Shown here piece after piece: positions 29,486 to 39,167 of a DNA stretch of 64,000 nt. Under the pieces are notes generated by a model. The model saw only the letters and a list, made by a program, of their open reading frames with translations. It was not told the origin of the DNA and did not search any database. The DNA comes from Symmachiella dynata (GTDB lineage Bacteria > Planctomycetota > Planctomycetia > Planctomycetales > Planctomycetaceae), in contig NZ_CP036276.1 of assembly GCF_007747995.1 (NCBI RefSeq), forward strand, positions 6,686,001 through 6,750,000. The letters are read 5' to 3'. Positions within the stretch are counted from its first letter, which is position 1. Every line of letters begins with the position of its first letter. A program made the position numbers and the translations under genes.

Positions 29486-30130
29486 TCAGTTTACTGCATA
29501 TCGGCTGAGAAACATTTCAACGGTGTGCGAAACGATTTGATTCCGTTTGCGGCGTGAGGGCGGGGGCTCGCCGTGGACGATGGTTGGCCAGAAAGCAAAC
29601 GTACGCAGCAAGCCGACGAATTGCATCGCCGCGAACTCCGCGTCTGCTTCGAGAAGACAGCCGGACACCTGTGCCTTTTTCATCCACGTTGTCACCCGCC
29701 GGATGAAAAATCGCGGGTCGACCTGCTGCCCTGCATCCGGCTCGCCCAGCACGCGTGACAAGCCGGCTCGGGAAAATGCCTGGACTTCCTCGGACGTGAA
29801 AAAGTCAATTTCGGATTGCGCAAGCTCCGTCAACTGCTCGTCAAGATCACGCGAATCGTCGAACTCGCACTTCGGAAGTTGTTCGACGCGAACCTTCAAC
29901 TCCTCAAGAATCGCGTCGAAAAGAGCTTCCTTGCTATCGAAATGGTTGTACAGCGTTCGCTTGCTGACCGAAGCGGCGTCAGCGATGGCGTTCATGCTGG
30001 CGCCGAAATAGCCGTACTGCTGAAACGCCTCCACTGCCGCCTGCACGATCGACGCTCGTTTTCGATCCGTCAGTCGCTCCCGCGGTTTGGCTCCAGAAAT
30101 TACACCTTGCGGTTTACTTTTATTTTGCAT
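29486..30130 (-). CDS. TetR/AcrR-family repressor of RND efflux locus
   Basis: A protein of 214 residues. The N-terminal helix-turn-helix (about 28-75) has AAVEAFQQYGYFGASMNAIA followed by SVSKRTLYNHFDSKEALFDA, typical of TetR. The C-terminal ligand domain fits the AcrR style that senses hydrophobic compounds. The gene is divergent from the efflux operon and the 18-bp palindrome at 30139-30156 lies between them, so it most likely represses both itself and the pump. The start ATG is at 30130. Confidence 0.92.
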   Translation of the reverse strand: MQNKSKPQGVISGAKPRERLTDRKRASIVQAAVEAFQQYGYFGASMNAIADAASVSKRTLYNHFDSKEALFDAILEELKVRVEQLPKCEFDDSRDLDEQLTELAQSEIDFFTSEEVQAFSRAGLSRVLGEPDAGQQVDPRFFIRRVTTWMKKAQVSGCLLEADAEFAAMQFVGLLRTFAFWPTIVHGEPPPSRRKRNQIVSHTVEMFLSRYAVN

Positions 30131-30138
30131 ACTGTAAA

Positions 30139-30156
30139 GTATACCGATCGGTTTAC
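30139..30156. promoter_or_regulatory. Palindromic TetR operator
   Basis: GTATACCGATCGGTTTAC is an 18-bp near-perfect inverted repeat with a fully symmetric core ACCGATCGGT. It lies 8 bp from the tetR start and 40-60 bp upstream of the adaptor gene, in the shared promoter region, as expected for autoregulated TetR control. Confidence 0.75.
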
Positions 30157-30197
30157 TTATTGCAAATAGTGATGTGGCCTCTTTCGCTTGGCAAGTT

Positions 30198-32009
30198 ATG
30201 CGTTTTCAAAAGTACGACTTCATCGTCTTGACACTTTTCTGCTTATGCGGTCTCGTCATCAGCGGGTGCAGGCAGAAGCAGGAGGATTTCGTCTCGCCGG
30301 AAAAACCTCCCAAGCCAGTCGCGATCACTGTGTTGCGGCAAACCTCCCCGACAAATACCCAATTCATCACAGGTTCGGTTGTACCATGGAAATCCGAGCA
30401 GATTGGATTTGAGGTCGCCGGACGCGTCGCCGAAGTCATTGAACCAAAAGAATTTGTGACGCCACAAATCAGTGGTCAGACCAATAAACAGGCATCAGGT
30501 GCGACTCCACTGGCCCGTCTCGATGATGAAGAATTGAAGATTGCCGTCGAGTCGGCTCAGGCCAGTGTCGAAGTCGCAAAACTGAATCGCGATGCCAATC
30601 TGGTGACGATTGAGCAGCAGTTGCCCGCTCAGATCGAATCTGCAAGGGCCGAGGCCGATCTCGCGGACGTCGAGCTATCCCGCGCGTTGAAGCTTTCAAA
30701 ACAGAATACTATTTCACTCTCGGAACTCGACGCCGCTCGAACAAATGCATCAACGACGAAATCTCGCCTTGCCAGTTCCAATGCCGAATTGGCACAAGCG
30801 AAGGCACGCCAGCTTACCCTCGAAGCTCAGATTCTGCAGGCCCGGCAGCAACTCTCTGAATCCCAACGCAGCCTCCGAAACGCCGTGCTGTTCAGCCCGT
30901 TCCCCGGTCAGGTTTCCCAGATTCATGCCGTCCCCGGGACGTATGTCAAAGAAGGCGATCCGGTGGTAACCGTGCAGATGATGGATCCGATGACCATCGA
31001 ATTTGAAGTGACTGCGCGCGACTCTCGCCGCTACCGTCGTGGTGACATGTTGCCGGTTCAAGTCACCGATGGCAGCGGAACTTCTCGCCAGCTTAGCGGC
31101 ATGGTCTACCGGGTCGACACAGTGGCTGACCCGGCGGCGCGAACGTTCACGGTCACGATGCACGTGCGAAACGAGATAGACGAATCCGCGTACATGTCGC
31201 CAGACACTGACGAGCCGATCGCATGGACGAATCAGATCACCCCATTAAATATTGGCCCGATGATTACGGGCGACCGGCGACAACTTGTCGTACGTGAAGC
31301 GGTTCATACGATCGGCGGCGAGACGTTTGTCTGGAAAGTTACCAATCGCCGCTGGGGAACGCCATCGCCGTCGGGCGATCGGTTGCTTTCAGTGACCAAA
31401 GTCCCTGTGCGAATCACCAGCGACGTGATCCCCTATCTCGGACGGTGGAAATTTGTCGCAATCGAGTTCACCGATCCGAACGTAAAGATGGATGTCGATC
31501 ACGATTTGATTACCGGCAAACTTTACTTCAAGCCAACCCAGCCTGAGTACTCTGTCGTGGACGAGGTAACGAGTCCCAAGAATGGAACCAGCTCAAAGAA
31601 GTCATTACCTCGCCCACGACAAACGGCACTATTGGAAACCTGGGCCGGCTCTCAGGTCATGCTTGATGAGCAACGCTGGCTGTTGCGATCGGGCGACGTC
31701 GCGCGGATTTCACTGACTCCCGACGAACCGACCGCTGGGTATTTCGTCCCGATGAAGGCCGTCCGCGAAGAACAAGGGAAGACCTTCGTCCACGTCATTG
31801 ATGAAACTGCGGGCCAGGCGATCGCGCGACGCGTCTTTGTCGAAATCGCCGAAGGAGAATCGGTCCTCGGCGAAACGGTCTTGCTGCGGATCACGTCGAC
31901 TTCCTTGCAGGAGTTGCGTGAGGGGATGCAGGTCATTGTCGAAGGCACGCACTACTTGAACGACGGAGACCGCGTTGTGGTTTCGCAACTTGTGGGAGGC
32001 CAGCCATGA
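30198..32009 (+). CDS. RND efflux periplasmic adaptor (lipoprotein), unusually long
   Basis: About 603 residues from the ATG at 30198; a GTG at 30174 is in frame but would put extra residues before the signal sequence. The signal has a lipobox (VISGC), so the mature protein is lipid-anchored. A HlyD-like coiled-coil hairpin follows (KLNRDANLVTIEQQLPAQIE to QILQARQQLSESQRSL, about 130-215), then a barrel-sandwich half LFSPFPGQVSQIHAVPGTYV. About 120 extra residues (roughly 370-500) sit inside the membrane-proximal part, giving a longer protein than usual AcrA-type adaptors (about 380-400). Its stop overlaps the pump start by 4 bp. Confidence 0.88.
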   Translation: MRFQKYDFIVLTLFCLCGLVISGCRQKQEDFVSPEKPPKPVAITVLRQTSPTNTQFITGSVVPWKSEQIGFEVAGRVAEVIEPKEFVTPQISGQTNKQASGATPLARLDDEELKIAVESAQASVEVAKLNRDANLVTIEQQLPAQIESARAEADLADVELSRALKLSKQNTISLSELDAARTNASTTKSRLASSNAELAQAKARQLTLEAQILQARQQLSESQRSLRNAVLFSPFPGQVSQIHAVPGTYVKEGDPVVTVQMMDPMTIEFEVTARDSRRYRRGDMLPVQVTDGSGTSRQLSGMVYRVDTVADPAARTFTVTMHVRNEIDESAYMSPDTDEPIAWTNQITPLNIGPMITGDRRQLVVREAVHTIGGETFVWKVTNRRWGTPSPSGDRLLSVTKVPVRITSDVIPYLGRWKFVAIEFTDPNVKMDVDHDLITGKLYFKPTQPEYSVVDEVTSPKNGTSSKKSLPRPRQTALLETWAGSQVMLDEQRWLLRSGDVARISLTPDEPTAGYFVPMKAVREEQGKTFVHVIDETAGQAIARRVFVEIAEGESVLGETVLLRITSTSLQELREGMQVIVEGTHYLNDGDRVVVSQLVGGQP

Positions 32010-35000
32010 GAGGTCTCCCCGAGTTCGCAGTACATCGACCGACGATCACAATCACTCTGGTGTTGTTGCTAGTCGTCTGGGGCAGCGTCAGTTTCTTCAC
32101 CATGCCGCGTCGCGAAGACCCTGAGTTCACGCTCAAGATCGCCCTCGTGACCACTCGGTGGCAAGGTGCGTCTGCGGAGCAAATCGAAAAACTAGTCACT
32201 GATCCGTTGGAAGATGCAATCGACGGGTTGGAGGAAGTTCGGTTGATTCGCTCGACGTCCAGCAGCGAACAGTCGGTCATCTTCGTCGAACTCGAAGACA
32301 ACGTACCGGGCGCTAGAGTGGACGACGCCTGGGATCGCGTGCGTGCCCGGATTCGCAATGTGCCGATGCCCGACGAAAGCATTTCGCCGTTTCTGTTCGA
32401 TGAATTTGCTGACACCAGCGTCCTGCTGTATGCCGTCCACCAACAGCCGCTTGAGGGGGACTCGGTCGTTGACCCGATGTACGCTTACTCACCGCGACAA
32501 CTCGATCTATATTCAGAGCGAATTCGTGATTCGCTTAGGCTGCTGCCGGGCGTTTCGCAAGTCGGTCGCTTCGGAGTCCAGGAAGAAGCAATTTACATCG
32601 AGACCGATGAAGGAAACTGGTCGACGCTGGAACTGACGACGGCGCAAATCGAAACACTTGCAAAGTCGCGAAACATCGTCGCTTCAGGCGGACGGATCGA
32701 TGGCGAAGATGGACGCTTTTTTGTGAAGCCCAGTGGTGATGTCGGCGCGGTGGAGGCGTTTGATTCATTGGTCGTTGGGGTCGTGGCGACTGGAAATGAG
32801 TCGAGCGATGCCGGTGTCAATCAGGTTCAGCTCAAGAACACGGGGCTAAACGTTCGCCGTGGTTACATCGACCCGCCGCAGCGCATTTGCCGCTACGGAA
32901 CTCCGGAGTTTGAGACGCCCGCAATCATTCTTGCGGTATCCATGAAATCAGGCGCAAACATCATCGACATTTGCGACCTGTCCAAAGAAAGCGTCGCCCA
33001 GTTGCAAAACACTGCAGTGTTACCGCCCGATCTGGCGGTATCCATTATTTCCGACCAGTCAGACAGCGTGAAGCAGCGTATTCGCGAAGTTGGCGTGAAC
33101 ATCGTCCAAGCCATTCTGGTCGTTGTTGTTCTGGTGTATTTGGTCGTCGGCTTCCGCACCGCTGCCGTTATGGCCGCCAACATTCCGTTCGTTGTTATTT
33201 CGTCGCTGGCTATCATCACGCTGTTTGATGTGCAACTTGAACAGATGTCGTTGGCGTCGATGATTATCTCGCTCGGATTGTTGGTCGACAATGCGGTTCA
33301 GGTCTGCGACCAGAGTCGCACGAACCAGATCGCCGGCATGAGCCCGCGCGATGCATCGGTTGCAGGTGCAAAAATGCTGGGCCCATCGATGTTAAGCGGA
33401 ACCGCGACGACGGTTGCCGCTTTCATCCCGATGCTGATTGCGATGGACGGTGCCAATCGAGAATTCATTTACAGCTTGCCAATCACCCTGTCCGTGATGC
33501 TGGCGGTCAGTTGGGTTTTGGCGATGACTTTCTGTGTCATTCTTGCCGCTTGGTTCATTCGACCTCCCAAAGATCCGACTCGTCCAACCGCACCGTTGCC
33601 TTGGTTGATGAGCAAACTTGGAACCGTGTGGGGCAGGCTTCGCCAAAAGCGAAACAAGCAAACGAATGGAGAAGCGTTGTCCCCAACTGTTCCCGAGCAT
33701 GAGCACTCCGATGGGACAGCGGAGCTACAAGGTGGCTTCTATCGACTTTACGCCAACGCAGTCGGATGGGCACTGCGTCATCGGTTTGTCACGATTTTAG
33801 CGTCCATCGGCATGTTGCTGCTGACGACCCAACTTCCGGTTTCGAGCGAATTCTTTCCACTGACGCAGCGAGACCAATTTGCCGTTGAAATCTATTTGCC
33901 CGAGTCAGCTTCGATTGAGCAAACCAACAGGGTTGCGCGCCAAGTTGAAGAAATGATCCGCGCACTGAGCCCGCATGTCGATGCGGAAGGAACCCCACAC
34001 CAGCGATTGCTCAACATGCGAACCATCGTCGGCGGAGGCGGGTCGCGCTGGTACCTTGCATGGGAACCGGAGACCTTGAAGCCAAACTACGCCGAAATCC
34101 TGATCCACACGACCAAGGGAGAGTTTACCCACGACTTTGCCGAACAACTGCGCGTCGTTGCGCGGCAAGGAGACGAATCGTTGGGGTTGTCGCCGATCGC
34201 CGGTGCTCGAGTTGTCCCTGTTGAACTGGCGCTTGGCCCCCCCGCTGATCCGGTCGTTCTGCGGGTCATGGGTAACGGGCTCGCGAATGCGGACGAACTC
34301 AGGCGTATTGCGAATCGCGTCAAGTCGATTGTGGACGCCGAGCCTGACACCTGGGACGTCAACGATTCGTGGGGCGTCTCCAGCCAGCAGTTGTTCGTCG
34401 ATGTGGATTCGGATCGGGCTAGCCTGTCGGGGATTCGCAATGCGGAAGTTGCCTCGACGCTTGATGCTTACTATTCCGGAAAACTGCTGACGATGTATCG
34501 AGAGAATGACCGGCAGATCCCGGTCTACTTCCGGTTGAATCCCGAAAGCCGTCGGTCGCTTGGTGCAGTCAAGAACTCTCACATCGAAAGCCGCGTTGGC
34601 AAGGTTTCGCTGGCATCCATTGCGCGGGTGCAACCGCAATGGCGTTTAGAGGCCATTGATCGACGCAATGGGAATCGCACGATCGAAGTCAGATCACGCA
34701 TCAACTACGGCGCGTCAGGCAATGACATCACGAATCGCGTCTTCAACTCCGAGCCCATGCGACAGCTGAAAGCCGAATTGCCTCCCGGATTTCGCATTGA
34801 GATCGGCGGCGCTCTAGAGGAGTCGATGAAAGCTCAGTGGAAAATGTTTCGTTCATTTGGCATGTCATTCATCGCGATCATTTTGTTGTTGGTTTTTCAG
34901 TTCAACAGTCTCGCCCGCACTTCAATCATCATGGTGACGCTGCCGCTTGCTCTCGTGGGGGCACTGTTCGGACTGTGGGTGACAGGCAATGCGTTCGGAT

Positions 35001-35365
35001 TCATGCCGCAACTGGGTGTGCTGGCGCTATTCGGAATCGTTTTGAATTCGGCCATTTTGTTTGTCGAATTCGCTGACATTGTCATGAAGGAAAGAACAAC
35101 CGGGACCGATCAACCTTTGACGCGCAAAGAGTACCACGCTGCAATCGTCGACGCCGCACGACAGCGGCTGATGCCAATCTTTCTGACGACTGCGACGACC
35201 GTGGGCGGACTCATTCCTCTTGCACTTGCCGGCGGGCCGTTGTGGCAAGGTCTGGCTTGGTTGCTCATCTTTGGCTTGACGTTCGCCACGGTACTGACGC
35301 TGTTCGTGATCCCCGTCCTCTATTCCTTCCTGTCACCCACGTCTCGTCTTCGCGCTGCGGAATGA
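32006..35365 (+). CDS. RND efflux pump permease (AcrB/MexB-type)
   Basis: A protein of 1119 residues of the inner-membrane RND family. It has an N-terminal transmembrane helix (ITITLVLLLVVWGSVSFFTMP), a large periplasmic loop, the central membrane block with LGLLVDNAVQVCDQSRTN (proton-relay Asp within TM4), a second periplasmic loop and the final membrane helices. It uses proton flow to expel compounds together with the adaptor gene, which it overlaps as ATGA. No outer-membrane TolC-like gene lies nearby. Its loop signature resembles the hydrophobe-exporting HAE groups but the substrate cannot be told. Confidence 0.92.
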   Translation: MRGLPEFAVHRPTITITLVLLLVVWGSVSFFTMPRREDPEFTLKIALVTTRWQGASAEQIEKLVTDPLEDAIDGLEEVRLIRSTSSSEQSVIFVELEDNVPGARVDDAWDRVRARIRNVPMPDESISPFLFDEFADTSVLLYAVHQQPLEGDSVVDPMYAYSPRQLDLYSERIRDSLRLLPGVSQVGRFGVQEEAIYIETDEGNWSTLELTTAQIETLAKSRNIVASGGRIDGEDGRFFVKPSGDVGAVEAFDSLVVGVVATGNESSDAGVNQVQLKNTGLNVRRGYIDPPQRICRYGTPEFETPAIILAVSMKSGANIIDICDLSKESVAQLQNTAVLPPDLAVSIISDQSDSVKQRIREVGVNIVQAILVVVVLVYLVVGFRTAAVMAANIPFVVISSLAIITLFDVQLEQMSLASMIISLGLLVDNAVQVCDQSRTNQIAGMSPRDASVAGAKMLGPSMLSGTATTVAAFIPMLIAMDGANREFIYSLPITLSVMLAVSWVLAMTFCVILAAWFIRPPKDPTRPTAPLPWLMSKLGTVWGRLRQKRNKQTNGEALSPTVPEHEHSDGTAELQGGFYRLYANAVGWALRHRFVTILASIGMLLLTTQLPVSSEFFPLTQRDQFAVEIYLPESASIEQTNRVARQVEEMIRALSPHVDAEGTPHQRLLNMRTIVGGGGSRWYLAWEPETLKPNYAEILIHTTKGEFTHDFAEQLRVVARQGDESLGLSPIAGARVVPVELALGPPADPVVLRVMGNGLANADELRRIANRVKSIVDAEPDTWDVNDSWGVSSQQLFVDVDSDRASLSGIRNAEVASTLDAYYSGKLLTMYRENDRQIPVYFRLNPESRRSLGAVKNSHIESRVGKVSLASIARVQPQWRLEAIDRRNGNRTIEVRSRINYGASGNDITNRVFNSEPMRQLKAELPPGFRIEIGGALEESMKAQWKMFRSFGMSFIAIILLLVFQFNSLARTSIIMVTLPLALVGALFGLWVTGNAFGFMPQLGVLALFGIVLNSAILFVEFADIVMKERTTGTDQPLTRKEYHAAIVDAARQRLMPIFLTTATTVGGLIPLALAGGPLWQGLAWLLIFGLTFATVLTLFVIPVLYSFLSPTSRLRAAE

Positions 35366-35476
35366 AGGCAAGTCCGTATCGGTGCCTTCCAGTCGCCAGA
35401 ATTTGTCGGGCCTGGAAGCCACCCTGCTTAGTAATTTGTCTGAAGTCCTAAACTCGCGAAATAAGGAGCTTGAAAA

Positions 35477-36424
35477 ATGAACACCAAGAGAAACTTTGGC
35501 CCAACAGGATGGACGCCGGAGCGACTTGGTTCCCTCGAGGGCAAAACGTATGTTATCACCGGTGCCAATTCGGGCGCCGGATTCGAAGCCAGCAGAGTGT
35601 TCCTGTCCAAGGGCGCCGGCGTGGTGATGTTGAACCGCAGCGCCGACAAATCAGCCGCCGCAATCGCAACCCTAAAACAAGAATTCGGAACCGATGCTAA
35701 CGTGACGTTCGTGCGTATGGATCTGGCAGTGCTGGACTCGGTTCGACAAGATGCGGCGGAGGTTCTGGAAATCGTTCCCTGCATCGACGCTCTTATCTGC
35801 AACGCAGCCATCGCGCAGGTGGCCAAACAGGAAATCACCGTCGACGGCTTTGAAAGCCAGCTTGGTGTGAACCACTTCGGTCATTTCCTGCTTTGTGGAC
35901 TTCTGTTTGAGCGGATCGAAGAGTCGGTGGGGCGGATCGTGGTTGTCGGTAGCAATGCATACAAGATGGGGCTGAAGAGAATTCAGTTTGAAGACCTCAA
36001 CTTCGACAGGAATTACACTGCCTGGAGTGCGTATGCTCAGAGCAAACTGGCCCAAATGATGTTCGCCTACGAATTGCAGCGTCGCGTCGATGCTGCCGGA
36101 AAGAACGTTACTGTTCAGGTCTGCCATCCCGGCGCGTCAAGAACCAATTTGCTAAAGGACACGGCGAGCACGTTCAACAAAATCGTCTGGTCCATACTCT
36201 CTCGCATTATCGCACAATCGGCCGAGAAAGGGTCCTGGCCTGAAGTGATGTGCGCAACAGAAGGGAACGTGGAGCCTGAAAAGCTCTATGGACCGACCAA
36301 AAGAGCAGAGATGGTCGGCCCCATCGATGAGTGCCCGTTGCATGAGTGCGTGCTGGATCGCGAGGCCGCAGCCAAACTCTGGAACGTGTCCGAGCAGAAG
36401 ACTTCACACAGCTGGTCGCCCTAG
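35477..36424 (+). CDS. Short-chain dehydrogenase/reductase
   Basis: A protein of 315 residues. It has the cofactor-binding TGANSGAGFEA (about 31-41), the ICNAAIA segment, a catalytic Ser in VVVGSNAYKMG and the YxxxK pair in WSAYAQSKLAQ. This is the WW-domain oxidoreductase/protochlorophyllide-reductase-like branch of the SDR family; the substrate is unknown. An AAGGAG lies 8 nt before the ATG. It follows the pump by 111 nt on the same strand and may be co-induced. Confidence 0.9.
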   Translation: MNTKRNFGPTGWTPERLGSLEGKTYVITGANSGAGFEASRVFLSKGAGVVMLNRSADKSAAAIATLKQEFGTDANVTFVRMDLAVLDSVRQDAAEVLEIVPCIDALICNAAIAQVAKQEITVDGFESQLGVNHFGHFLLCGLLFERIEESVGRIVVVGSNAYKMGLKRIQFEDLNFDRNYTAWSAYAQSKLAQMMFAYELQRRVDAAGKNVTVQVCHPGASRTNLLKDTASTFNKIVWSILSRIIAQSAEKGSWPEVMCATEGNVEPEKLYGPTKRAEMVGPIDECPLHECVLDREAAAKLWNVSEQKTSHSWSP

Positions 36425-36734
36425 TTGCACTTTGTGCTCTTGCCATCGTCCAACTTGTTGGCAATTCAGTTTTCGATATCATTTTGAATACGAACTGAAC
36501 ATGAAGGCAGAATTCCCTGTAAGCCCTTTTGCCATAAAAGGATTCGCGTTTTCAACCGGAGCTTGCAAACTCGCTAAATCGTACGCGGCTTGATAGCATG
36601 ATGGCCACGATTCATTGCTCCTCGCCGGTAAATTTTGATTCCGGTGAACTTTGATTTCGGTGGCCGCAAAAGCAGCTGGTCCCCCAGGTTAGGTGGTCCG
36701 ACAATTTTCCGACAAAGCATCTTGGAGTAAGTCC
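36425..36734. other. 310-bp intergenic region
   Basis: No gene is supported. Near 36640 two similar direct repeats of the kind GATTCCGGTGAACTTTGATT and GATTTCGGTGG occur. The region presumably holds the patatin promoter. Confidence 0.5.
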
Positions 36735-37640
36735 ATGACCGTACCCCGCAAACTGCGCGTCGGGCTAGTGTTGGGCGGTGGTTCGGCCCGTGGCTGGGCG
36801 CACATCGGCGTGATCCGCGCTTTGGAAGAAGCGGGCATTCGGCCCGATATGGTGTGCGGCACATCCATTGGCGCGCTCGTTGGCGGCGCCTATGTCGCTG
36901 GAGAGTTAGACCGCCTGGAAGAGTGGGTGCGGACGCTGACCATGAAGGATGTGATCGCCTTCATGGATTTTACGCTGAGCGGCGGACTGGTTCGCGGCAA
37001 CCGGCTGATGGACCATTTTCGACAAAACGTCACCGATCGGCAGATCGAAGAATTAGCCACCCCCTTTGCCGCTGTTGCTACGGCGTTGGAAACAGGAGCG
37101 GAGATTTGGTTACAAAATGGATCGATGTTTGAGGCGGTTCGGGCCTCGGTCGCAGTGCCGGGATTCTTTGCCCCAGTATTACGCGACGGCATGATCCTGG
37201 TCGATGGCGGGCTGGTGAATCCCGTACCCGTCTCCTTGGCCCGCGCGATGGGCGCCGACATTCTGATTGCCGTCGATCTCGGTTCAGACATCCTCGGTCG
37301 TCGTCTACGCACTGATGAGTCGTCCAAGGCGTCGGACAACACCATCCGCGATTGGATGCATACGTTGCAGGACAACTTGGGCTTACACGTGCAGCCTCAG
37401 CCGAGTTATGAGCCCACGATGCCGTCGATTGTTGATGTCTTGACCACTAGCATCGACATTATGCAGGTGCGCATTGCACGCAGCCGCATGGCAGGGGAGC
37501 CGCCCGACCTCATCGTGGCCCCGCATCTGGCTCATTTTCGTCTGCTCGACTTTCAGCTGGCCAACGAAGCCATTGAGGAGGGCCGTCGCGCGGTGGAGCG
37601 TGTCGCGCAAAATCTAGCTGAGCTCACCGCGACATCTTGA
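36735..37640 (+). CDS. Patatin-like phospholipase (RssA type)
   Basis: A protein of 301 residues. It has the oxyanion motif GGGSARGWAHIG near residue 15, the nucleophile motif GTSIG near 45 and the catalytic Asp in DGGLVNPVPV near 160, as in bacterial patatins that cleave acyl esters. No signal peptide is seen, so it is cytoplasmic or membrane-peripheral. The start ATG at 36735 is chosen because an upstream in-frame ATG (36693) adds residues not seen in the family. Confidence 0.9.
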   Translation: MTVPRKLRVGLVLGGGSARGWAHIGVIRALEEAGIRPDMVCGTSIGALVGGAYVAGELDRLEEWVRTLTMKDVIAFMDFTLSGGLVRGNRLMDHFRQNVTDRQIEELATPFAAVATALETGAEIWLQNGSMFEAVRASVAVPGFFAPVLRDGMILVDGGLVNPVPVSLARAMGADILIAVDLGSDILGRRLRTDESSKASDNTIRDWMHTLQDNLGLHVQPQPSYEPTMPSIVDVLTTSIDIMQVRIARSRMAGEPPDLIVAPHLAHFRLLDFQLANEAIEEGRRAVERVAQNLAELTATS

Positions 37641-37841
37641 GAAACACCGCAATGATCGGATTCGTTGGCTGCGGGCGGCTGTGTTGGGTGCCAACGATGG
37701 CATTGTCTCCACGGCAAGTCGCCCAGCAATTGATGTCGTACGATGCATGGGGTGCTCACGCGCGCGATGAACTGAGCATCTCCGAAACAATGAGCGCCGG
37801 GCCGGTCCAGTTTTCCTGGCAACCAACGATCAAGAACACCA

Positions 37842-38996
37842 TCACCGCTGATAAATTGGTAGTAGCTGATACGGCGGCGTGAGGGCCAGTACAGTCAGGG
37901 CCGTCGTGTAGACGTTGCCGAATTGACCGTCGTGCACCGCTTCGCGGTCCCAGGAACCGTCGCGCTGTTGATTGGTGAGTAGCACTTTTTGTAGGTCGGG
38001 GTAAAACTGCTCCCAGTATTTTCCGCCGAGCTGAAACATCGCTTGGCTGCAATAGTAGGCGCTGTAGTGGTAACGGTCGTCGCTTTGTCGGCGGCGATTG
38101 TAGTGCGTGAAGGGGTGCTTCAAGATCCAGCGCCCGCCGGCCTGCGCCATTTCGGTATGGTGTTCGCCCCCCATGGAGAGAGCCACAATGCCGCCGCCGA
38201 CGGTGCCGCCGCTGGCGTAATGTTCTTCGTCCAGCGCTAGCCCATAGACAAACTCTCCCCGCTGCGGGATATAACAGCGGCGGACGTAACCCATCGCATC
38301 GTCGATGAATTTCGCCGGCACATCGAACTCGGCATTTTTAGCGGAGCGGTAAAACATTAACTGCCAACTGGTGGCGGTCAGGTCAGAATCGTTGGGGCCG
38401 TAGGCTCGCACATACCGCCAGCCCCCGTGATCGTCGGGATTGCGTTTGCGGCGGGTTTGTCGCATGCGGGAAAACTCAAGCGCGCGGGGAATCGCTTGCC
38501 GGATGCGGTTGCTGAGATCGCCGGTGGTCATGCCATAGACCTCGCCCAACATCAGCCCGGCGATGGCATGATTGTAATTCGGCCGCCCCCCGCTTCCGCC
38601 GCCACGAGGATCGACCGAGAGTACGCCGGAAGCATGTTGCGTGGAAAGGACAAATTCGATCGCCCGCTCCAACTGATCCCCATAAGGCCCCATGCCGGGA
38701 ACATGCCCCCGCGAGAGAAATGCCATGATGCACAAACTGGAAATGCCGGGCTGACCTGACTGCGGCGCCGTGAACGATCCGTCCCGTTGTTGATTGCGGG
38801 CAATAAATTCCAGACCGCGATCGACAGCGGTATCGATTTGTTGCCACTGCCCAGCGGAGAGCACCTTGAGGTTGGGCGTGTTGTTCGAATCGGTCTTGGC
38901 CTGTTCCTGCGCAATTACCGCTGCTGCCGGAAAAATGCCGACAAAGGCCGCGCAGGCGAAAAGCAGAATTCGAGAAGGTTGCGACATCGAGTGCAT
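37842..38996 (-). CDS. Secreted squalene-cyclase/prenyltransferase-like repeat protein
   Basis: About 384 residues from the ATG at 38996; the signal peptide (around residues 4-30, hydrophobic ILLFACAAFVGIFPAAAVIA) supports this start over the upstream ATG at 39158. The body has the alpha-barrel repeat of terpene cyclases and prenyltransferases: FIARNQQRDGSF, LSTQHASGVLS, DHGGWRYVR, and a C-terminal LTNQQRDGSWDRE with a TTALTVLALTPPYQ tail. Members of this kind in planctomycetes are usually exported and not proven enzymes. The conserved acidic DxDD of cyclases is not visible. Confidence 0.75.
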   Translation of the reverse strand: MHSMSQPSRILLFACAAFVGIFPAAAVIAQEQAKTDSNNTPNLKVLSAGQWQQIDTAVDRGLEFIARNQQRDGSFTAPQSGQPGISSLCIMAFLSRGHVPGMGPYGDQLERAIEFVLSTQHASGVLSVDPRGGGSGGRPNYNHAIAGLMLGEVYGMTTGDLSNRIRQAIPRALEFSRMRQTRRKRNPDDHGGWRYVRAYGPNDSDLTATSWQLMFYRSAKNAEFDVPAKFIDDAMGYVRRCYIPQRGEFVYGLALDEEHYASGGTVGGGIVALSMGGEHHTEMAQAGGRWILKHPFTHYNRRRQSDDRYHYSAYYCSQAMFQLGGKYWEQFYPDLQKVLLTNQQRDGSWDREAVHDGQFGNVYTTALTVLALTPPYQLLPIYQR

Positions 38997-39167
38997 AGTC
39001 GACCACCATAATAGAGGACGTTCGAGGAGTTGGCGGACAGGGACCGGCCCACTAACCATCATTCGTATTTTGCAGCTGATTCTTAATGTAACACACGCCC
39101 CGCAGCAAACCACCCGAAATCCAAAGGCGGCGGATTGGGAAGGCCATCTCTTGAGCACTGAACGGTG

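Noticed and set aside
38997-39158. Upstream start for the squalene-cyclase-like gene
   Set aside because: It would place about 54 residues before a clean signal peptide.
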